A DNA stretch of 64,000 nucleotides from Siphonodentalium dalli (lineage: Eukaryota; Mollusca; Scaphopoda; Gadilida; Siphonodentaliidae): the NCBI GenBank assembly GCA_032622095.1, contig CP136062.1, positions 229,912,578 to 229,976,577 of the forward strand, in the 5' to 3' direction. The notes under the pieces were generated by a model. It did not search any database and had not been told where the DNA came from. It saw nothing but the letters and a program-made list of their open reading frames with translations. The translations under genes and the position numbers were made by a program. Shown one piece after another: positions 50,043-61,876 of this stretch. Every line of letters begins with the position of its first letter. The stretch's first letter is position 1.

Positions 50043-51085
50043 ATGCGATGAGAAACCCTCTGTATGCTGTGGATATTTGTTGGGGATAGAGAATGCTCTT
50101 GCTTAAAAGTGTTATACGTTGTCTCATAAATTGTATATTCAAATAGCATCATAAAACATGATTATTACAGTCATGGGATATAAGTAGTGGCTCACCTTGT
50201 CAATTGTCATTCTGTTTGTCGTGATTAATCTGTTCCAACAATAATGAAGTATGTATTTATTTACAACTGCGTATACATTAGACGTTATAATATGATACAT
50301 GAACATCACAAACCCATTAGTTCGATAAAAGATGATAATTGGGTTTTAAATATTAAGATGTATCAACCAATTTAGTGGGTTGGACTAAGTTCTCGAGGAC
50401 ATCTGGCTATCTCCATGAAGATACAGATGGTTCAAAGAATTTTCCAGGTGCTCCTCTGTTCATGGTGCTATATATTGGCTAAATATTCTCTGTTTAAACG
50501 AAATGTTGATGCGCATAAATATTAGCTACATGTGGCAGGCACAGAGCGAGATTTTGAGTTGTTTATGTCAGTCGAGGAGTCTATTATAAAACCCTAGTCA
50601 GACTTTTCAGTATCCATATCTCTTGACAAATTGTAACTTTTTTGTGGAAACTGTATTGAATGGAACAGACTCAATTTTGTTATAATATATATGCAATCCT
50701 CTAACGGTTCGGGGTCTCTCAGTTTGCACGAATATATGTATCTCTTCAATAGAATGATAAATATCCGTTTAATGCTTCTTCTATGTATCTCTTTTTTCTA
50801 GCTCATTTTGTGAATGCCCTGATTGCTATTCCCATATAAATATGACAGTTAAGAAGATATAATTGTTCAAGTGACTTAAGTGGGTCACCATATGTCGGGA
50901 TTGTTAAATGTGAACGTCCAAAACTACTTAAAATGATATGGAGATGGCCTGGGTGACTGTATATAACTTAATAGTGGATAAAGGCGAATAGCAATCTTAT
51001 CAATGAAAGTGCATATCCGCTCGCCATCCGCGACGACACCAAATGTGATTTAATTCATGGTATAACATTAGAGAAAAACGTTTAT
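50043..51085. other. AT-rich interval, no gene seen
   Basis: No frames of note, no tandem repeat and no strong inverted repeat. It may be the interior of whatever element ends at 50011. Confidence 0.5.
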
Positions 51086-52720
51086 GAATTCGGTGGAAAT
51101 TGGTGCCAAATAAATTTGTACCAGCGTTTGCCTCTTTTGACATATTTAAACCACTCCATATTAGACTCATGGATGCATAATATACTGGCGATGATTATAT
51201 ATATGTTTGGTGGTAATCAGCAACTAAACAAATTCTGAGAATAGTTATGACCCATATCTCTCACCCAACCGACACCAATTTGACGTCTTTAAATCACACG
51301 ATGATATTCCTCATATCATAGAGAAGAATAATATATCAATTTGGTGGAGATCTGGGCTAAACATTGTTTATTAAATCAATTGTTGATGCAACGCTGACTC
51401 GAACAACGCCATATTGCGAAAGTGATTATGTATTCGTTTGGTGGAAATCGGCGACAAAACTATTTCACGTTATATTTTTAATTTTGCCGACCTCCCCCTT
51501 TTCTTCCCCTGACACCAACAGCGTCATTTTAGAAAAAAATTACTCGCACCGTTATCTTCCTTGTAAACATTTACCCCTCTTAGAACGCCTTGGTGCCATC
51601 TCGATTGTACCGCGTGAAGTTATATATAGAACGCACACAGACAGACAGAAAGACAGACAGGCAGACAGACAGCACGATTTGATTTCTTGTATCATTTGAG
51701 AAGAACGTGTCTGAATTTGATGGTAATTAGTACTAAAAATATTTTGTATCAGTCTTGTTGACCCTCCCGTCCCTATTTCAGTCTCAAGCTGCACACACTA
51801 AGATTCATTAGAGATTAGAGATGCATATATATGAAATTGTTGAAAATTGGGGAGTATACAAATTCGTATCAAATTTAAGGTCCCCATATCTCTCACCCAT
51901 AGGGCACATATTTGGTGTATCACAGAGAAGAATATGTATCAATCTGGTGGAAATCGGCACTAAAGATATAGATATAATTTGTTGTGTCCCTCTCATCTCT
52001 ATACACAACTGACGCGAATGGCCCAACTTATGACATCCTTAAACCACACGATTATACTCCTGATATCATGGAATCAATGAGGCCACATTTGACAGATATA
52101 ACCAACACCATTTGACTCCTCATACCATGGGGATGATTTTGTATAAGTGTGGTGGCAATCGGCGACTAAACCAATTATTATCAAATTTAGTGCCCACCCT
52201 CCCAATCTCTCAATCAAAAGACAACAATTTGGCGTTGTTAAGCGCACAATTTGATTCCTTATATCATGAAGAAGAATATATATCAATTTGGTGGAGATCG
52301 GCGCTAAAAGTAGTTTTTCAATTTTGGTGCCCCTCTCCCCTTTCGTGCATCCCTGACTCGAATGACGCCACTTTTAAACCACACCGTTGGTGTTTTCATA
52401 TCATGGGGTTGATTATATATAAGTTTGGTGGAAATCGGCAACAGAAAACAAATCTGCCCCTCCGGGGACCCCTGACGCGACTTTTGCCATATTTAAACCA
52501 CACCATTAGATTCCTCATATCATGGGGATCATTATATATAAGTTTGGTGGCCATCGGTGACAATTTTTTTCTGCCCCTCCCCCTTTTCTGTCCCTGACAA
52601 CAAACGGCGTCACTTTAGAAAATTCTAACCCCGACCATTATATTTCTCGCAAAAAGCTACTCCTAGTAGACCCCTTTGGCATCATCTAGATGGTCCCCTG
52701 TGAATTTCTATAGAACACAG
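51086..52720 (+). repeat. Degenerate repeat zone with TTTGGTGGAAATCGGC motif
   Basis: Ten diverged units carry TTTGGTGG followed by AAATCGGC and a CTAAA-like word, near 51100, 51208, 51336, 51436, 51716, 51940, 52142, 52287, 52421 and 52538. Most are followed by pyrimidine-rich CCCCTCCCCCTTTTC text, then GACACCAA, TTTAAACCACAC and CTCATATCATGGGG. Spacing varies from about 100 to 280 bp. The 161-codon frame 52112-52597 (+) is internally repetitive for this reason (the Y-K-x-G-G-N-R motif recurs) and is rejected as a gene. Confidence 0.75.
51636..51672 (+). repeat. (CAGA)n microsatellite
   Basis: An imperfect run of ACAG/CAGA units follows TATATATAGAACGCAC inside the degenerate repeat zone. 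A shorter echo, TATAGAACACAGACATAAG, closes the zone near 52710. Confidence 0.9.
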
Positions 52721-52779
52721 ACATAAGTAGTGTATATGAATATCTAATTCGTATACTCTATAGAATTAAAGGTATTGTA

Positions 52780-52945
52780 AGTCATACTAAGCAAACTATT
52801 TCTAGGCAGATGGTTATAGTAAGCAAACTATTTCTAGGCAGATGGTATAGTAAGCAAACTATTTCTAGGCAGATGGTATAGTAAGCAAACTATTTCTAGG
52901 CAGATGGTATAGTAAGCAAACTATTTCTAGGCAGATGATATAGTC
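52780..52945 (+). repeat. 31-bp minisatellite, about 5 copies
   Basis: The unit is ATGGTATAGTAAGCAAACTA followed by TTTCTAGGCAG. The first copy has a diverged start (GTCATACTAAGC) and the second an extra T. The tail word CAAACTATTTCTAGG also appears singly near 53628, and TATTTCTAGG near 53385, so the motif is dispersed locally. Confidence 0.93.
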
Positions 52946-53477
52946 AGGCTAACTAGTAACTATTTGAAGGATTAGTACGCACGATTGAATACATGTATTA
53001 TTTTGTAATGTTAGGTTAGTAAAATAATAGTCCTAAATGAGATGAATTATTCGCTAGTGAATAACCTCGTGCATGTAAAAAACCACAAGGCTAAAACACA
53101 TGGAATATTTGTTAGTGTCGGAACTTTGTCTTCTTTATTGTAGATTTGTAGGTAACACTATTCGATCTCATAAAACTCGATATTACAGAGTCTCGTAGAA
53201 AACGAAATGTGGAACCCAACACTTTAGTTCATTTAATGAATATAAATGGTATAAATAAATCTTAGTATACAAACAGATATCAAAAAACATAATCAAATCA
53301 ATCTTTTGTTAAGATATGGACAGTCTGGTCTCCCCGTCGGAATATCTTCTGGCAAAACAGTATCAATATTTAAAGTCAGACTAACTATTTCTAGGTTTGT
53401 GTTTAAATACCTCTTCTAGGCTATACTCAAACAAACAATTTCTAGGTTATTCAAACATTTCCAAAAATATACTGAGT
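52946..53477. other. AT-rich interval with a diverged duplicate downstream
   Basis: About 190 bp from 53040 (GAATTATTCGCTAGTGAATA, GCATGTAAAAAACCACAAG) are loosely repeated from about 53800 (ATTCGTTAGCGAATA, GCATGTAAAAACCACAAG). No gene is seen. Confidence 0.65.
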
Positions 53478-53539
53478 AAATCTACAAATATTAATTGGAA
53501 TATAAAGAACAGAGTTAGCTCCCCTGTGAATTGTAACAG
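53478..53539 (+). repeat. 62-bp direct repeat, copy 1
   Basis: The segment AAATCTACAAATATTAATTG through AGAACAGAGTTAGCTCCCCT and ATTGTAACAG recurs 194 bp downstream with one substitution (GTGAATT versus GTAAATT). Confidence 0.92.
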
Positions 53540-53671
53540 TATTAAAATTAATCATTATTTAAAGTCAAACTATTTATTTATAAGTTGGTCATAAAATTAC
53601 TACTTCTAGGCTATGGGTTATACTCAGGCAAACTATTTCTAGGTTAGTCAAAAATATCAGAGTTGTAAACT

Positions 53672-53733
53672 AAATCTACAAATATTAATTGGAATATAAA
53701 GAACAGAGTTAGCTCCCCTGTAAATTGTAACAG
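53672..53733 (+). repeat. 62-bp direct repeat, copy 2
   Basis: This is the second copy of the 53478-53539 segment. Both are preceded by a TTTCTAGG-type word, so a unit of about 194 bp is partly duplicated. Confidence 0.92.
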
Positions 53734-54642
53734 TTGTTTTATTAAGTTCATTTTAGATCTTAAACGATTGATATATGTTAATGAATGATACAATGATATA
53801 TTCGTTAGCGAATAAACCTATGCATGTAAAAACCACAAGTCTAAACACATTGAACTTTTTTTAGGAACGTTCTTCTGTAGATTAATAGGCAACACATTTC
53901 AAAAACACCATTCCATAGTGATAGAAATCGAAATGTATAACCATTATCGGTTCCTTTAAACATTATGAATGATGGAAATATATTCAAATCAATCAACTTA
54001 TGTTGTAATATATAAAAATATGTGTATCAAGCATGTTAAATTGTGAATAATGAGTTATTTATATCACACCAACGTTAATTCATAATCTATAGTATTTTAG
54101 GAAAGAAAACTGGAACAAATAGTAACTATTTTCGGTTTATATCAAGACAACGTATTTCAATTCCAACACAAATTCAATATTTCAGAAAAATAAAAAAAAT
54201 CTATCTTTTAATGAAATATGTAAAAGCACGATAAACCAATTAAAACAACTTTTCGTCAACAAAAAAATTGAAGTTATATGTTATAATGCGTCAAAAAAAT
54301 ATGAAAATCCTTAATCAAATATCTCAATTGAAAGCCTGAATTTTTAAAAAACAATTTCAATGTTAACTTTATATGTTTCGCTCGCAAGCATCAAAAGTCC
54401 CTTTTTATTACCGCAATAATTGTAAAAGACAATAAATGTTTTGTCTTTAATCAAAAAATGTAAAAATATTATAATCTTAGGAAAACACTAATGTTTTCGT
54501 CAACAAAATTCAAGCACAAACTTTATATGTCAATAAAATAATATGAAAATTCAATAAAACTTTAATCAATTTATTGCTAATTTTTTGAAAAAATGTTGAC
54601 TGTTGACGCAATCAACTGATATTCCAAATGTTTTTACTCTGC
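53734..54642. other. Very AT-rich interval, no gene seen
   Basis: Apart from the diverged duplicate of 53040 near 53800-53960, the sequence is low-complexity with many A and T runs (AAAAAATATGAAAATCC-like words recur around 54293 and 54540). No frame or inverted repeat stands out. Confidence 0.55.
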
Positions 54643-55070
54643 CTCAATTTTACCTATGCGAATGTATCTGTTTATATAAGGAAAATTCATTCTATCTTTA
54701 GTCCCAACAAATGATGTCATTCGAGCTATCTTTCTTTAAGTCGAATAATCTACCAACATATAGCACTAAACATGATGAGGTCTTCGTCGAGAATTCATGT
54801 CCACCTCTGTTTTGCATAGTAAAAGCTACTTACCTATTAAACAACAGATAATCCATCGAAGTATAGTTCTATCTCTCAATTTTACCTATGCGAATCGTCT
54901 GTTTATATAAAAAGACATTAATTTATTCATTCTATCTTTAGGTCCCATCAAAATGATGTCATACGACCCAAGTCGAATAATCTAATATCATTCGTCGAGA
55001 ATTCATGTCGAGCTCTGTTTATATACAGTAACACATTAATTTACTCAAGCTATCTATACTCCCAAACAAA
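54643..55070 (+). repeat. ~232-bp tandem duplication at the palindrome's outer left
   Basis: CTCAATTTTACCTATGCGAAT starts at 54643 and 54875. Both copies continue with CTGTTTATATAA, ATTCATTCTATCTTTAG, AATGATGTCAT, AAGTCGAATAATCTA and GTCGAGAATTCATGTC. A third, shorter echo (GTTTATATACAGTAACACAT) follows near 55017. Confidence 0.82.
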
Positions 55071-55559
55071 TCAGTCGAGCTATCTTGTTAAATGTTCTCG
55101 TATGCCTATCATAATGTACCCTCCCATTTTATCCGACGACATGAATAATATAATTCATGTCGACATATATCTGTACAAGGCGACTAATTTATTCAACTAG
55201 GCTACCTAGCTTGGCTCATATTTCAAAGAACGCATTCGTTAACGACCCGTCCTTACAAAACCAGTAATATAAAATACACCTGTCAGGTCGCTTATTTGAA
55301 GATCAACTTACCTTACGGTAAACATTCCAAACATTCCAATTATAATATATAAGCCAGGTAAATGGCCTATAAAGTCACGGATTTAAAACACCTGATGAGT
55401 TTAGTTAAATTATGTTTTCAGATAACTTTAAATTAATTCATATCTTATTCAACCTATGTTCTGTATAATTTAAAACGATAAATTAGAATCAAGTTTGTAT
55501 ATTTATCGGAGCAAAACATATTGAGGAAGTTTGAAGCAGCTGTCTTAAAGTGACACTAA

Positions 55560-56545
55560 GATTTATTTTCTTATTTGCACACAGTATACTTTGTTTAAAC
55601 CAGATGTCTTAAAATGGCACTAAGATTTATGTTATTATTTTATACTATTTATAAACAAGATGTCTTAAAAGGGCACTAAGATTTCATTTAAATCTCCAAA
55701 AGTGTTTCAATATTACAGCAAAATTTGTTTTTTTAAATAATTTTTACCTCAGAATTGTTAATAAATAGGTCTTCTTCACATCTTAATTCTTAAAAGGGAG
55801 CTAATAATTTAACTTAAATATGGTTGAAAAATTATCGTTAAAGAGCGTTTATTATCTGGTTGTATGCAACTCTTTCAATCCCTCGTAATATTTGGATACA
55901 GTATACTTTGTACATCCCAGATATCTTAAAATGGCACTAAGATTTATTTTATTAATTTATCAATCTATTTATAAACAAGATGTCTTAAAAGGGCACTAAG
56001 ATTTCATTTTATAATTTCAATACCAAAAGTGTTTCAATATCACAGCAACAAAAAAATTGTAATAATTTTACCTCAGAATTGTTAATAAATAAGTCTTCTT
56101 CGCATCATAATTCTTAAAAGGGCGATAATAATTTAACTTAAATATGGTTGAAAATTTATCGTTAAAGAGCGTTTATTATCTGTTTGTATGCAACTCTTTC
56201 AATCGCTCATAATATTCGGATACAGTATACTTTGTTCATCCCAGATGTCTTAAAATAACACTAAGATTTATTTTATTATGTTATATATCTCACACTATTT
56301 ATAAACCAGTTGTCTTAAAAGGGCACTAAGATTTCATTTTATAATTTGAATACCAAAAGTGTTTGAATATCACAGAACAAAAATTGTAATAATTTTACCC
56401 CAAAATTGTTAATAAATAGGTCTTATTCATATCATAATTCTTAAAAGGGCGCTAATAATTTAACTTAAATATGGATGATAATTTATCGTTAAAGAGCGTT
56501 TATTATCTGTTTGTATACAACTCTTTCACTCCCTCGTAATAGATA
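55560..56545 (+). repeat. ~325-bp tandem repeat, three copies (left arm)
   Basis: AGAGCGTTTATTATCTG occurs at 55842, 56166 and 56492. Each unit contains two copies of a shorter word (GTCTTAAAAGGGCACTAAG, or TTAAAATGGCACTAAGATTT), plus TTACCTCAGAATTGTTAATA and CAACTCTTTCAATCCCTCG. The short word therefore recurs seven or more times. The inverted counterpart lies in the right arm. Confidence 0.9.
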
Positions 56546-56987
56546 GGTACCGTTCATATCAAACATATTAGAAGAGACATTAATAATATCCCCCACCTCA
56601 AAAGATACTAATTATATAATCAATAAAGAGCATATATTTGTTCAGTCATTAATATTGTTGGATAAAAAACGCTGATCGCATAAATGAAAGGTTCAATAAT
56701 CGTATTCAATGTCTACCCTAATTAGTTCTATATATAGACATATATCAAATTCATAATCAAATTATTATGTTTTAATTATCAAAACGGATACTATTACACT
56801 ATTCCACACAAACTTTTAGATAGTATATTACACTATCAAAATTAACATTGTTTCAATTTAGAGTCTATTTAAACATGCAAACTAAAAACAATATTCATAG
56901 TTTTACAAGTTTTTTTATGTAAAATCTTATTTGTCTACACGTTGTGGCTAAGCATATCATAACAGTATATTTACATTTATCTAGCAA

Positions 56988-57233
56988 ATGCACTTTAATT
57001 TCTACAAATTAACATTCCAATTCAACAATTGTTTCATTTTTGAAAAAAAAAATACTGTAACAGTTTTGTTTACATACCATAAATATAACACTTACCTGGT
57101 TATGGCAAATAATTCTACCTTAATCATAATGGCAACACGGTTTGGAAAAACAAATGCTGGTGAATCCGTACGCAATTTAGCATCAGATGTAAATATGCTC
57201 GGACAGAAACAGTTTCCGGTCGTTCGTTATTAA
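56988..57233 (+). other. Unassigned 81-codon frame, duplicated in the other arm
   Basis: The frame ends shortly after a G-K-T-N-A-G-E motif (about residues 53-59) and finishes N-M-L-G-Q-K-Q-F-P-V-V-R-Y. Its last ~59 codons are preserved in the right arm (61682-61876, minus strand) with one visible residue change, while the first part is shifted by a homopolymer length difference. Conservation between recent duplicates is expected without selection, and I recognise no family. I record it as an open frame, not a gene. Confidence 0.25.
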
Positions 57234-57840
57234 ACTTACAATTGATGCAGGGTGTCAGGCGTTAAGTTTCAACAAGCAGTCAATGGCCATTATATATCTG
57301 ATTAATGTACCTATTTATACAAAATAACGCCTGTGTTGGCATCTGCACACACGCATAAAACTCATTAGTAGGCGCCCTATTGAGAGTTGATCATTTAGAA
57401 TAATTATTTATCACGCATTTATGTACAGATTTATACGATGAAAGCAAATATAAAATGCGTATGTGCACACGACCATTATGTATTTTCAATGCTATGCCTA
57501 TCAATAGTATGCAATTATCTCGCAGAATCAATCAAACAATAATATTAAGCTAATTCTGTTAGCTGCACCATTACATCTGAAATTGCTCGATATCGTTAGA
57601 CTAGGTTAATGTGTGTTTTATATGCATGTTCCCGTTCATTATCTGCACATTTTTTAAATCGGCACGGAAATCTACCTACTAACTTATTTGAACGCACAAT
57701 ATAATTTGGATAGTTAAATCATACATCTTATCACTGGAATAATATGCTCTAAATCTTTTGGCAGGGCTATTTCAATATAAAACATCATATGTATTCAAAG
57801 TTTCTAATATATAAATTATACCACAAATTATCATACAAAA

Positions 57841-58640
57841 AATATGTTTTCAAGATGGCATCCAATATGGCTATTTAGAAATGTGAGCTTCAAAATATAT
57901 CCTGATAAAATGTACACATTTGCTGTGATCATATATCATACAAATGCTTGTATTAGCGTTTTTAGCGTAATTCCTATGCTATCTCCATTACCAAAAAAAA
58001 ATGGTTGCCAAAAATGGCCATCGTTTACTTTAAGATACAGGGCTTAAAAATGTATTGCATTTTTACAAAGGCTCATATGCATCATTTAGGTTTTTATTTT
58101 GTATAGTATATTCCAAATTATCATACAATTTGTCATCACAAAAAAACAATATATGTTTTCAAGATGGCGTCCAATATGGCTATTCTGAAATGTCAGCTTC
58201 AAAATATATCTTGATAAAATGTACACATTTGCTATGATCATATATTGTTCAACTGGATGTATTAGCGTTTATACCATAATACCTATGCTATCTCCACTAC
58301 AAAAATGGCTGCCAAAATGGCCATCGTTTACTTCAAGATACAGGGTTTAAAACTGTATTGCATTTTTACAAAGGCTCATATATATCATTTAGGTTTGTAT
58401 AGTATATGCCAAATTATCATTCAATTTGTCATCACAAAAAACAATATATGTTTTCAAGATGGCGTCCAATATAGCTATTCAGAAATGTCAGCTTCAAAAT
58501 ATATCTTGATACAATGTACACATTTGCTGTGATCATATATTGTTCAACTTAAAATGTATTAGCGTTTATAGCATAATACCTATGATATCCCTACTATAAA
58601 ATGGCTTCCAAAATGGCCACCATTACTCTAAAATACAAAG
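57841..58640 (+). repeat. ~300-bp tandem repeat, three copies (left arm)
   Basis: CAAGATGGC(A/G)TCCAATAT starts units at 57851, 58160 and 58455; a lone relative sits at 59241. Each unit runs through AGCTTCAAAATATATC, TGTACACATTTGCT, ATTAGCGTTT and AAATGGCCATCGTTTACTT to GCATTTTTACAAAGGCTCAT. The right arm has only two of these units. Confidence 0.9.
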
Positions 58641-59605
58641 CTTGAAATTACATGCTTAATTTAGAAAGTTGATTTTTATGAGTTATACTACTTATTTCTT
58701 CAAAGAGTTGATATTGTCTTATTCTTATCACAGTTTTAAAAACAATCTACAAAAAATGTTCATTGTGTATCATATAATGAGTTCTTGGTAGGCTATCGGA
58801 TTGTACAACATATACGTATTTATATTTGTTTGTAATATCCGATGGAGTATTTCGCAAATAAAGTTGTCAAATGCTATAATATAATATAAACTCTCAATAT
58901 TAAAGTATTAAACAAACGAAAAAATAGTCACAGAGCCGTCCTATGGGGTAGAATCCCTCTATTACATATCTCATACACAATATGATTTTGTTTTAAACCG
59001 AGTTGTGTGGAACATAGACATTTTAATCAACCGTTCTAGAACAAATTACTTAAACAATCTTTTCTTAAAAGCTGTTTAAAAAATTGTCTACCTAATTCTC
59101 AATTATTTTTTGCTAGGTTCGTAGTTTTATCATATGGAGCGTAGGTTCGAAACGAAATTAGTAAGAACGTTTTTTTCTTTTTTGGTAATGGGAATGTCTC
59201 AGGGGTAAATTCTGCTATAAATCACTTAATGCTATGTTTTCAAGATGGCGTCCAATATGGCAATTGAGAACTGTGAGCTTCAAAATATATCTGATAAATT
59301 GTATTCCTTAGTTAATATGATCACATAATTATGCGCTTAGCTGTCTTCGCGTTGATAAGGTATTAGCAACGGTGACGCCATTATAAAATGGCCATCATTT
59401 ACCTCAAAATACACAGCTTCAGAGAAATGTTCGGTATTTTACAAAATAAAACCGAGTGATATTTTGTCTTTCTTCTCGAAATGTATGAACAAAACAAGAT
59501 ATTGTATACATTATAAACAACTGAAATATAGTCAGTTGATGACCACTATACACAAAAATAAATTTGATTACTGCCAACATAGTTAATTGATATATATAAG
59601 GGGGG

Positions 59606-59616
59606 GCTCAAAAATT
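59606..59616. other. Centre of the palindrome
   Basis: The 11-base loop CTCAAAAATTC (with one unpaired G) lies between G6/C6 and the flanking ATATATATAAG arms. It is far too short to hold a gene, so this is an almost spacer-free palindrome. Confidence 0.9.
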
Positions 59617-60599
59617 CCCCCCTTATATATATCAATTAACTATGTTGGCAGTAATCAAATTTATTTTTGTGTATAGTGGTCATCAACTGACTATATTTCA
59701 GTTGTTTATAATGTATATAATATCTTGTTTTGTTCATACATTTCGAGAAGAAAGACAAAATATCACTCGGTTTTATTTTGTAAAATACCGAACATTTCTC
59801 TGAAGCTGTGTATTTTGAAGTAAATGATGGCCATTTTATAATGGCGTCACCGTTGCTAATACCTTATCAACGCGAAGTCAGCTAAGCGCATAATTATGTG
59901 ATCATATTAACTAAGGAATACAATTTATCAGATATATTTTGAAGCTCACAGTTCTCAATTGCCATATTGGACGCCATCTTGAAAACATAGCATTAGTGAT
60001 TTATAGCAGAATTTACCCCTGAGACATTCCCATTACCAAAAAAGAAAACAACGTTCTTACTAATTTCGTTTCGAACCCACGCTCCATATGATAAAACTAC
60101 GAACCTAGCAAAAAATAATTGAGAATTAGGTAGACAATTTTTTAAACAGCTTTTAAGAAAAGATTGTTTAAGTAATTTGTTCTAGAACGGTTTATTAAAA
60201 TGTCTATGTTCCACACAACTCGGTTTAAAACAAAATCATATTGTGTATGAGATATGTAATAGAGGGATTCTACCCCATAGGACGGCTCTGTGACTATTTT
60301 TTCGTTTGTTTAATACTTTAATATTGAGAGTTTATATTATATTATAGCATTTGACAACTTTATTTGCGAAATACTCCATCGGATATTACAAACAAATATA
60401 AATACGTATATGTTGTACAATCCGATAGCCTACCAAGAACTCATTATATGATACACAATGAACATTTTTTGTAGATTGTTTTTAAAACTGTGATAAGAAT
60501 AAGACAATATCAACTCTTTGAAGAAATAAGTAGTATAACTCATAAAAATCAACTTTCTAAATTAAGCATGTAATTTCAAGCTTTGTATTTTAGAGTAAT

Positions 60600-61072
60600 G
60601 GTGGCCATTTTGGAAGCCATTTTATAGTAGGGATATCATAGGTATTATGCTATAAACGCTAATACATTTTAAGTTGAACAATATATGATCACAGCAAATG
60701 TGTACATTGTATCAAGATATATTTTGAAGCTGACATTTCTGAATAGCTATATTGGACGCCATCTTGAAAACATATATTGTTTTTTGTGATGACAAATTGA
60801 ATGATAATTTGGCATATACTATACAAACCTAAATGATATATATGAGCCTTTGTAAAAATGCAATACATTTTTAAGCCCTGTATCTTAAAGTAAACGATGG
60901 CCATTTTTGGCAACCATTTTTTTTGTAATGAAGATAGCATAGGAATTACGCTAAAAACGCTAATACAAGCATTTGTATGATATATGATCACAGCAAATGT
61001 GTACATTTTATCAGGATATATTTTGAAGCTCACATTTCTGAATAGCCATATTGGATGCCATCTTGAAAACAT
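60600..61072 (-). repeat. ~300-bp tandem repeat, two copies (right arm)
   Basis: Units end at CTTGAAAACAT near 60766 and 61065. The unit nearer the outside begins like left-arm unit 1/2 (GGCTTAAAAATGTATTGC on the complementary strand) and then continues like left-arm unit 3 (CATATATATCATTTAGG). This is the signature of a hybrid unit produced by recombination between neighbouring repeats. The 127-codon minus-strand frame across it is a repeat translation. Confidence 0.85.
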
Positions 61073-61681
61073 ATTTTTTGTATGATAATTTGTGGTATAA
61101 TTTATATATTAGAAACTTTGAATACATATGATGTTTTATATTGAAATAGCCCTGCCAAAAGATTTAGAGCATATTATTTCAGTGATAAGATGTATGATTT
61201 AACTATCCAAATTATATTGTGCGTTCAAATAAGTTAGTAGGTAGATTTCCGTGCCGATTTAAAAAATGTGCAGATAATGAACGGGAACATGCATATAAAC
61301 ACACATTAACCTAGTCTAACGATATCGAGCAATTTCAGATGTAATGGTGCAGCTAACAGAATTAGCTTAATATTATTGTTTGATTGATTCTGCGAGATAA
61401 TTGCATACTATTGATAGGCATAGCATTGAAAATACATAATGGTCGTGTGCACATACGCATTTTATATTTGCTTTCATCGTATAAATCTGTACATAAATGC
61501 GTGATAAATAATTATTCTAAATGATCAACTCTCAATAGGGCGCCTACTAATGAGTTTTATGCGTGTGTGCAGATGCCAAAACAGGCATTATTTTGTATAA
61601 ATAGGTACATTAATCAGATATATAATGGCCATTGACTGCTTGTTGAAACTTAACGCCTGACACCCTGCATCAATTGTAAGT

Positions 61682-61876
61682 TTAATAACGAACGACCGGA
61701 AACTGTTTCTGTCCGAGCATATTTACATCTGATGCTAAATTGCGTACGGATTCACCAGCATTTGTTTTTCCAAACCGTGTTGCCATTATGATTAAGGTAG
61801 AATTATTTGCCATAACCAGGTAAGTGTTATATTTATGGTATGTAAACAAAACTGTTACAGAATTTTTTTTTTTCAA
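61682..61876 (-). other. Right-arm copy of the unassigned frame
   Basis: This is the counterpart of 56988-57233 in the inverted arm, opening later because a run of T/A differs in length. On the opposite (plus) strand the same DNA holds a strong 5' splice-donor-like CAG|GTAAGTG at 61817-61826. No gene call is made. Confidence 0.25.

Larger units (their letters stand above)
54917..59605 (+). repeat. Giant inverted repeat, left arm
   Basis: This stretch is the inverted copy of 59617-64000, with centre at 59611 and a central spacer of about 11 bases (CTCAAAAATTC flanked by G7 and C6). Position sums stay at 119,222 from the centre out to about 59241/59981 and shift by about -306 between 58700 and 57844, where the left arm has one extra ~300-bp repeat unit. 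The match continues to the window end (64000 pairs with 54917), so the full arm may extend further left. Arm differences are scattered substitutions and small length changes in homopolymers. No transposase, integrase or polymerase frame is present. Confidence 0.95.

Noticed and set aside
52112-52597. 161-codon frame, the longest in the window
   Set aside because: Its repeated Y-K-x-G-G-N-R type motif reflects the degenerate DNA repeat zone. Neighbouring units are frame-shifted, and no family is recognised.
35125-53733. Minisatellite periods that are multiples of three (30, 33, 42, 48, 54) as evidence of hidden coding exons
   Set aside because: Open-frame listings highlight such periods preferentially; 25-, 31- and 88-bp repeats also occur here, and length changes in the arrays break the frame.
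59148-59160. B-box-like GGTTCGAAAC words (also near 11670) suggesting tRNA-derived SINEs
   Set aside because: No matching A box at the right distance and no cloverleaf fold or A-rich tail.
60689-61072. 127-codon minus-strand frame in the right palindrome arm
   Set aside because: It spans two tandem 300-bp units and a hybrid junction; the corresponding left-arm sequence is broken into separate frames, so it is not maintained as a protein.
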